Origin: Lachnospiraceae bacterium
Lineage (GTDB): Bacteria; Bacillota; Clostridia; Lachnospirales; Lachnospiraceae
Direction: 5' to 3'
Assembly: GCA_024694625.1 (NCBI GenBank)
Contig: JAILJP010000026.1
Span: forward strand, 1-37,165
Length of the DNA stretch: 37,165 nucleotides
Made by a program: the position numbers and the translations under genes. The notes beneath the pieces are model-generated. The model saw nothing but the letters and a program-made list of their open reading frames with translations. It searched no databases and was not told where the DNA came from. Shown here piece by piece: positions 16,607-21,793 of this stretch. Position 1 is the first letter of the stretch. Each line of letters starts with the position of its first letter.

Positions 16607-17467
16607 TTATCTGCCTTCGCGAACAACTTTCATTGTTGCACAGAAATCTTCTTTTCCAAGGCCCATTTCAAGAGCTTTGTCATAGACACGAACAGCATTT
16701 TCTTCACCGGGCATATCCACACCGCATTCCTCTGCTAACTTCAAGCAGATATGAACGTCCTTGTGCTCATTTTCAATAGAAAATGCAGTGGTATAATCTT
16801 CTTTTGCCAAAACATCCTTTTTCGAATCCAAGTACCAGTTTCCGGCACCGCCATAGGAAATTGCTTCTGCGTAATTCAAGATATCAATGCCGTTTGCCTT
16901 TGCCAAGGTAGCGGTTTCGTTTACACCATTTTGAATCTGAGAAACCAATGCATTGTGACAAATCTTCATAACAAGACCTTTTCCGTTGTCACCCATGCGA
17001 ATTACATTTTCGCCCATGTAAAGTAAAATCGGGCGCATATCCTCATAAGTCTTTTCATCACCACCGACATAAATTCCAAGCTTTCCGGCAATTGCTGCAG
17101 GTTTGGATTTTACTACAGGGGCATCAATAAACTGTGCACCGGTCTTTTTCACCATTTCTGAGATTTCCACAGAAACAGAAGGATCGATGGTAGACATATC
17201 AATACAAGTCTTAGAAGCATCCAATACAGGAAGAACTTCCTTGTAAACGCTCATAGAATGCTCAGACTTTGGTACCATGGAAATAATAACATCCACCTTT
17301 TCAGCTACTTCCTTTGAAGAGCTGCAAGCCTTAGCACCCTTGGATTCCAAGATGTCTACCTTTTCCTTTACAAAATCAAAGACGTAAACGTCGTCGTCGT
17401 GTTTCTTTACAATGTTTTCTGCCATGGACTCACCCATGATTCCTAATCCAATAAATCCAATTTTCAT
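16607..17467 (-). CDS. Beta-hydroxyacid dehydrogenase, candidate sulfolactaldehyde reductase (YihU-like)
   Basis: A 286-residue NAD(P)-dependent enzyme. The dinucleotide motif GFIGLGIMGESMAENI is at residues 4-19, and the substrate loop DAPVVKSKPAAIAGKLG replaces the usual DAPVSGG. The catalytic-lysine helix is GKGLVMKICHNALVS. Loss of SGG with gain of a basic residue resembles YihU, the sulfolactaldehyde reductase, where this loop reads DVPVGRTS. In the working model it reduces 3-sulfolactaldehyde to dihydroxypropanesulfonate for export. Tartronate-semialdehyde or 3-hydroxyisobutyrate activity cannot be excluded. TAGGAG precedes the start. Unlike every other junction of the operon, it is separated from the upstream gene by 482 nt of structured repeats. 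Confidence 0.82.
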   Translation of the reverse strand: MKIGFIGLGIMGESMAENIVKKHDDDVYVFDFVKEKVDILESKGAKACSSSKEVAEKVDVIISMVPKSEHSMSVYKEVLPVLDASKTCIDMSTIDPSVSVEISEMVKKTGAQFIDAPVVKSKPAAIAGKLGIYVGGDEKTYEDMRPILLYMGENVIRMGDNGKGLVMKICHNALVSQIQNGVNETATLAKANGIDILNYAEAISYGGAGNWYLDSKKDVLAKEDYTTAFSIENEHKDVHICLKLAEECGVDMPGEENAVRVYDKALEMGLGKEDFCATMKVVREGR

Positions 17468-17494
17468 GTTTATACTCCTATCTATTGTATACTC

Positions 17495-17627
17495 CGGCTG
17501 GCTTTTGGCATATCACGTCGGCACCGAGGTTTTATACATGTTTTCCTCGGAGCCGCTCTGCGGTGTCTCTCGGAAAACCAGATAAAACCTCTTGTACCAA
17601 CCACGAAACGTATAAAGCCACCCAGCG
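17495..17627. repeat. Long hairpin element B (short member of the structured-repeat family)
   Basis: Nested inverted repeats: CGGCTGGCTTT (17495-17505) against AAAGCCACCCAGCG (17614-17627); a perfect 10-bp pair GAGGTTTTAT / ATAAAACCTC (17526-17535, 17582-17591); a perfect 7-bp pair GTTTTCC / GGAAAAC (17540-17546, 17572-17578); and an apical CCGC-TCT-GCGG (17553-17563). On the minus strand the apical part reads TTTCCGAGAGACACCGC and CTCCGAGGAAAA. These modules recur in the two larger elements. It lies upstream of the dehydrogenase gene; I see no coding potential. Confidence 0.7.
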
Positions 17628-17657
17628 AACACTTTCCTCTGTTACAGATTATACGTA

Positions 17658-17935
17658 CCCGCGGACGGGTTAATATTTGGTGGAAACCAAGTGATATTTC
17701 ACCCTTTACCGAGAAGACACCGCGGAACTTTCGGAATATCCGTCGTACAGCCGTTCAGCTCACGACTTTAGGAGTGAGCACTACGGATGTTCGACTAGGT
17801 GCGGGTGTCCAGTGGACACCTCTGCGAAGCAGAAGCACGGACCGAGTCGGTAGACGAGAAAAGAAAGTGGAGACGGTGCCGAGGGAAAGGTGTGAAATGT
17901 CACTGGTTTCCCTTAAAAATCCCCCGTCCGCCGGG
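17658..17935. repeat. Structured-repeat element A with 48-nt conserved core
   Basis: The ends are inverted repeats (CCCGCGGACGGG at 17658-17669 against CCCGTCCGCCGGG at 17923-17935), and the pairing continues inward for about 50 nt on each side (GGAAACCAAGTGATATTTCAC at 17682-17702 against GTGAAATGTCACTGGTTTCC at 17892-17911). The interior holds hairpins ATCCGT...ACGGAT, GCTCAC...GTGAGC, GGTGTCC-AGT-GGACACC, TCTGC-GAA-GCAGA and CGAGTC...GACGAG. Positions 17799-17846 match the complement of 36830-36877 at 47 of 48 bases. There is no credible gene; open frames across it only translate the repeat. It interrupts the operon between the transaldolase and dehydrogenase genes. Confidence 0.75.
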
Positions 17936-17949
17936 AAGCAAAATCGTTA

Positions 17950-18636
17950 TTAGTTTCCTGCTGTATTGTCCCATGCATCCTGGAAGGTCTTCATACCCTG
18001 ATCTGTAAATGCATGATGCATAGCGTCCTTATAAACAGCAAGTCCTGCAGTTACACAATCAGCACCAGCAACAGCGCAGTCTACAAACTGCTTAGGTGAA
18101 CGGATTGCTGCGCAGATGATTTCTGTTTCTTCCAAGAAACCATAATTTGCATAGATATCTACAATATCCTGGATATACTGCTTGCAGTCTTCACCGTTTT
18201 GCTCTTTCCAGCCAATGAAAGGAGATACAAACTTACATCCGTATTTTCCTGCAAAAAGTGCCTGTGCAGGAGAGAATACCAAGGTAAGGTTGGTACGGAT
18301 TCCTTCTTTTTCCAACTTACGAGCTGCGGTACAACCAGCTTCTGTACAAGGGATCTTAATTACAAAACATTTGGAAAGAGCAGAAATCTCACGAGCCATC
18401 TTAATCATTTCATCCGCATCGTCCAAATGAGGATTTACCTCTACGGAAATCGGGAAATCATTGTAATCTTCAAATCCCTGTTCTTTTGCCCAATCAGCCA
18501 TATCCTTAATAGCTGTCATAAAAGGCTTTCCGGATAGCATAATATGTTTGGGGTTTGTGGTAACACCATCAATACCAAATGTTTCATAAGCTTCCTTAAT
18601 TTCATCCAATTTTGCACTGTCTAAAAAGTATTTCAT
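17950..18636 (-). CDS. sftT: Small transaldolase (TalC/MipB family), candidate sulfofructose transaldolase
   Basis: A 228-residue class I aldolase-fold enzyme. The N-terminus MKYFLDSAKLDEIKEAY and TTNPKHI are typical of the family. The Schiff-base lysine lies in FVIKIPCTEAG, followed by GIRTNLTLVFSPAQALFAG. The phosphate-site segment is SPFIGWKEQNG, where ordinary relatives have SPFVGRLDD, so the phosphate-gripping Arg is a Trp (codon 18208-18210). That agrees with a substrate other than a sugar phosphate on the donor side, such as 6-deoxy-6-sulfofructose in the sulfo-TAL pathway known from Firmicutes. The start at 18636 has a perfect GGAGG at 8 nt; the ATG at 18651 overlaps that site. The symbol rests on operon context. 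Confidence 0.85.
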   Translation of the reverse strand: MKYFLDSAKLDEIKEAYETFGIDGVTTNPKHIMLSGKPFMTAIKDMADWAKEQGFEDYNDFPISVEVNPHLDDADEMIKMAREISALSKCFVIKIPCTEAGCTAARKLEKEGIRTNLTLVFSPAQALFAGKYGCKFVSPFIGWKEQNGEDCKQYIQDIVDIYANYGFLEETEIICAAIRSPKQFVDCAVAGADCVTAGLAVYKDAMHHAFTDQGMKTFQDAWDNTAGN

Positions 18637-18673
18637 TTTAACTTCCTCCATATAACTTTTTATAAAATCTTAT

Positions 18674-18687
18674 GTCGCACCTGCGAC
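18674..18687 (-). other. Intercistronic hairpin between GH31 and transaldolase genes
   Basis: GTCGCA-GG-TGCGAC on the minus strand, a perfect inverted repeat 16 nt after the GH31 stop codon. It is followed by A/T-rich sequence without a T run, so mRNA processing or stability is more likely than termination. Confidence 0.45.
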
Positions 18688-18702
18688 TGGTTTACATTTG
18701 TT

Positions 18703-20649
18703 TTATGCATTTGCCACCTGTATCAATTCCTCATATCGAGAAGAATTCTTACGAACAAATATCGGCGGCTTACCCATAGGTGCATTTACCTGGTAGGTTC
18801 CACCCTGATATTCTTTTTTGTCGAAAATATTTACCCAAGTATCTTCTGGTAGATAAACCTGACGACTTGTGCTGCTTTCTTCATAAATGGGAGCCACCAA
18901 CAAATCTCTTCCCAAAAGATATTCTGTCATTTCCGTATATGCCTTTGGCTCATCATAGTGATAAAACATAGGTCTCATCACCGGCGTTCCCTTATCGCTT
19001 TGTTCTTTTACCAAATCAATAAGGTAAGGCTTCAATGCCATATGCATCTTTGAGCACTTGGCCATCTGAGCCAAAAGTTCTTCGTCATCATCAAACTGAA
19101 CATCATTCACCGGCTGATTTCCTTCGTGGGTTCGAAGCAGCGGTGTAAAGGCATTCATCTCTTCCCATCTCATTAAAAGCTCTTTGCTTCTGGATAACAG
19201 CTTTCCATAAGTGGTATATCCACCGGCATCGGAATGGGTCACTCCATATCCGGACATTGCAAGAGATAAGGTCGCGGGAACGGTAGAAATCAATCCGTCA
19301 TCCACTGACCAATCCACATGCTGATCTCCTGTCCACATCATAGTAGACGCTGCAATGGTTCCGGTGTGTCCCGCTCTGGTAAAGAAGAAGACCTCCCCTT
19401 CTTTTCCACATTCTAAAATCGCTTCTCGATTCATCTTTGCCCAAATCGCAGGCCACTGATTGTGAATCACTGCTGCATCTTCCCCGGAATACAGTACTGC
19501 ATCCACAGGAAGATATTCTCCAAAGTCAGCCATCCAACCGCCAAGGCCAAGGCCGATCATGTTTTCTTTAATCAACCCTTTGTACCATTCATAGGCTTCC
19601 GGATTGGTAAAATCAATCATGGCTGCGGGGAAGGTGGTTATCGTCACCAAATAATCATTTCCCTCTTTATCCTTTACACAATAGCCTTTCTTGGAAGCGT
19701 ATTCGTAAAGACGTTTTTCAATGGCCATGAAAGGATTGATATAACCTAAGAATTTAACACCTTTGGCATCCCATTCTTTGATCTTTTTATCCAAGTCTAC
19801 GTAGAGTTCTTTGTCCCATTCCCAGTTCCACATTACCTGGTAGCCAAAGCCGGTTCTTCTGCAACCGGACCAATCCTGAGACCAGATACCGCACACCTTT
19901 ACACCGGCATCAAAGGCCTTTTGCAATTTACGATCGATTGCTTCGCAGCCTTCCTGAACAGCCAAAATCGCGCCGTCGTAAATCCAATCCGGTAATGCAG
20001 CCACTCTTCCCAAAAGTGCGGACTGTTTTTGAGAAACCTCCTCAAATGTTTCCCCTCTTTCACTTACAAAGTGGGGCGCCTCCTGAAGATAAAAGGTAAT
20101 CTTGTCAGGCTTTGAAAAATCAAACTCACTGTAAGCATTGGTAAATACATGGACATAATACTTGTCAGATGATGTAAAGGTAGGCTGTGCATAATAGGAT
20201 TCGTACTTGGAAAACTTCAATGTCTTCTTCGGCTGTTTTCCAATGATTCGTCCAATGGTCGCACGCTTAATTACCTTTTTGGAAATGCGATTTACATTTT
20301 GATGTTCCGCAACCCAGATACGAACATTTTCACCCTTCAAGTTGAATTTGGAATAGGTTTCACCGCATCCGTAAATCTTTTCCTCGGGATTGGTGGGAAT
20401 GGTGAGCCAAAAACGATTGACACCTTGTGGCACGTCATCCATATAATCTACAGATATTTTTCCATCTTCCTCTTTCACTGAAATGTGATGGATATTAGTT
20501 TTGTCAGAAAAATGTAGAATATATCCATTTTCCTGTTCTTCCGTCTTTTCCAGAGTACAATTTTTCTTATCAGAAAAACTTTGATTGTACACAAAGCTTC
20601 CCCTGCTCATGGTAAACTGGTTTTCACCCAAACCAACGGTTAGTTCCAT
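18703..20649 (-). CDS. GH31 glycosidase of the YihQ (sulfoquinovosidase) type
   Basis: About 648 residues, retaining alpha-glycosidase fold, cytoplasmic. The similarity to E. coli YihQ as I remember it is extensive: SQDWSG, VMWNWEWD, FLGYINPF, GGWMADFGEYLPVD (nucleophile Asp), TMMWTGDQHVDWS (acid/base Asp), HSDAGGYTT, FTPLLRTHEGN and MGKPPIF. Of the sulfonate-recognition set (Gln262, Gln288, Arg301, Trp304, Tyr508 in YihQ) all but Arg301 appear conserved; Arg301 is Gln (codon 19837-19839). It is the first gene of the operon, behind a consensus promoter with a palindromic operator. The start is uncertain: GGGGG at 20681-20685 points to a non-ATG codon near 20673, while ATG codons lie at 20649, 20697 and 20709. 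Confidence 0.85.
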   Translation of the reverse strand: MELTVGLGENQFTMSRGSFVYNQSFSDKKNCTLEKTEEQENGYILHFSDKTNIHHISVKEEDGKISVDYMDDVPQGVNRFWLTIPTNPEEKIYGCGETYSKFNLKGENVRIWVAEHQNVNRISKKVIKRATIGRIIGKQPKKTLKFSKYESYYAQPTFTSSDKYYVHVFTNAYSEFDFSKPDKITFYLQEAPHFVSERGETFEEVSQKQSALLGRVAALPDWIYDGAILAVQEGCEAIDRKLQKAFDAGVKVCGIWSQDWSGCRRTGFGYQVMWNWEWDKELYVDLDKKIKEWDAKGVKFLGYINPFMAIEKRLYEYASKKGYCVKDKEGNDYLVTITTFPAAMIDFTNPEAYEWYKGLIKENMIGLGLGGWMADFGEYLPVDAVLYSGEDAAVIHNQWPAIWAKMNREAILECGKEGEVFFFTRAGHTGTIAASTMMWTGDQHVDWSVDDGLISTVPATLSLAMSGYGVTHSDAGGYTTYGKLLSRSKELLMRWEEMNAFTPLLRTHEGNQPVNDVQFDDDEELLAQMAKCSKMHMALKPYLIDLVKEQSDKGTPVMRPMFYHYDEPKAYTEMTEYLLGRDLLVAPIYEESSTSRQVYLPEDTWVNIFDKKEYQGGTYQVNAPMGKPPIFVRKNSSRYEELIQVANA

Positions 20650-20726
20650 TTTTTTTAAAGTTTCCAGGTTAATAACATTTCCCCCTCTCAAGCACATTAT
20701 GCTACGCATATATCAGCCACGGTTTT

Positions 20727-20778
20727 TAATTAATTAAAACTTTTAATTAATTATAGTTTCCTTTATGAAGAATTGCAA
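20727..20778 (-). promoter_or_regulatory. Promoter and palindromic operator of the GH31-transaldolase operon
   Basis: Minus strand TTGCAA (20773-20778), a 17-nt spacer and TATAAT (20750-20755). Overlapping the -10 and covering the start point is a palindrome with perfect 13-bp arms (TAATTAATTAAAA / TTTTAATTAATTA) around one central base at 20740. The A/T-rich symmetry resembles ROK-family operators, and a ROK repressor gene ends this operon. Confidence 0.75.
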
Positions 20779-20870
20779 TATTAATTTTTTAATTCTTTTC
20801 ATAAATATCTTATTTCACTTGTTCCAAAGGTAATGTTTTTTCAAAATCTACCAATAAAATAAGTATAGAA

Positions 20871-20899
20871 TTGAGAATACGGATTTTCTCAACTATAAT
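20871..20899 (+). promoter_or_regulatory. Sigma-A-type promoter with overlapping palindrome, upstream of the flagellin gene
   Basis: TTGAGA (20871-20876), a 17-nt spacer and TATAAT (20894-20899). TTGAGAA (20871-20877) and TTCTCAA (20885-20891) form a perfect inverted repeat with a 7-nt spacer that covers the -35 and most of the spacer, a repressor-like position. No good sigma-28 motif is present. Confidence 0.6.
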
Positions 20900-20935
20900 G
20901 CATGGACGCACAGATTTCACAGGGGAGAACTAGTT

Positions 20936-21788
20936 ATGGTTGTTCAGCACAATTTGTCCGCCATGTATACCGCAAATCAATTAAATATTACGGTAACCGA
21001 TCAGAGCAAATCCATGGAAAAACTATCCAGTGGATACCGTATCAACAAGGCCGCAGATGATGCTGCCGGTCTTTCGATTTCCGAAAAAATGCGTTGGCAG
21101 ATTCGCGGACTCAATCGTGCATCTATGAACGCTACTGATGGAATTTCCCTTGTTCAAACTGCAGAAGGTGCGCTAAACGAGATTCATGCTGATTTACAAA
21201 GAATGCGTGAATTATATGTACAGAATTGTAACGATACGAATTGTACTTCAGATAGAGAAGCGATCTTACAAGAAGAAAAACAGTTATATGACAATATTAT
21301 TGAAATTGCCAATAATACAACTTTTAACGGAAAGCATATTTTGGCAGGGGATTTGGCCCCTTATAGAAACGGAGAAGCATGCCAGCTTCAGGTTGGCGCA
21401 TTGGAGTTTGTCCAGTTTATTCCATTGGCCGAATGATTCTACTGCTCACGAAGCATTTTTAAACCCTTGGGGCGACGACTATGTATCCAATCCCATTGAC
21501 CTAAACAGAAACTGTGATGTATGGTTCAAAGTATTGGATGATTCCATCCAGTCTGTTTCAGAACTACGTTCAAAACTAGGAGCTATTCAGAATCGCTTGG
21601 AACACACGGTATTAAATCTGGACAACACATCTGAAAACACTCAGTCGGCAGAATCCCGTCTGAGAGATACCGATATGGCAAAAGAAATGGTAACTCTTTC
21701 CAAAGACAATATATTAGCTCAAGCAGGTCAGTCCATGCTTTCACAGACAAATCAAACACCTCAGGGTATCTTAAATCTTTTGGTTTAA
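20936..21788 (+). pseudogene. Flagellin gene with a frameshift
   Basis: The N-terminal flagellin domain (MVVQHNLSAMYTANQLN, KLSSGYRINKAADDAAGLSI, GISLVQTAEGALNEI) is read from 20936 to a stop at 21434-21436. The C-terminal domain (RSKLGAIQNRLEHTVLNLDN, ESRLRDTDMAKEM, NILAQAGQSMLSQTNQTPQG) continues in another frame to 21788. One extra base, or two missing, near 21428-21436 would restore a single product of about 283 residues, a normal short flagellin. Unusual features are several cysteines (YVQNCNDTNC, GEACQ, RNCDVW), rare in flagellins, and Trp in MRWQIRG where Arg is usual. No other flagellar gene is nearby. GGGGAG precedes the start. Decay of an orphan paralogue or a sequencing indel are the main explanations. 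Confidence 0.85.
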
Positions 21789-21793
21789 GCTTT

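Noticed and set aside
17495-17935. Elements A/B as integron attC sites
   Set aside because: No GTTRRRY/RYYYAAC core pairs at the ends, no integrase, and the conserved part is internal rather than terminal.
17495-17935. Elements A/B as ordinary MITEs
   Set aside because: Ends differ completely among A, B and C, and no target duplication is evident; conserved parts are central.
17799-18008. Open frames over the structured elements encoding VRVSSGHLCEAEA-type peptides (also at 36706-37035)
   Set aside because: The frames coincide with the conserved 48-nt core on either strand, have no ribosome binding site and unnatural composition; the similarity is explained by the DNA repeat.
20936-20960. 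Sigma-28 promoter for the flagellin gene
   Set aside because: The best candidate (TAAG, 16 nt, CGGATTT) matches poorly, while a consensus sigma-A promoter lies at 20871-20899.
21428-21440. Programmed frameshifting in the flagellin gene
   Set aside because: No slippery heptamer, no downstream stimulatory structure and no internal ribosome binding site pattern were found; a mutation or sequencing indel is simpler.
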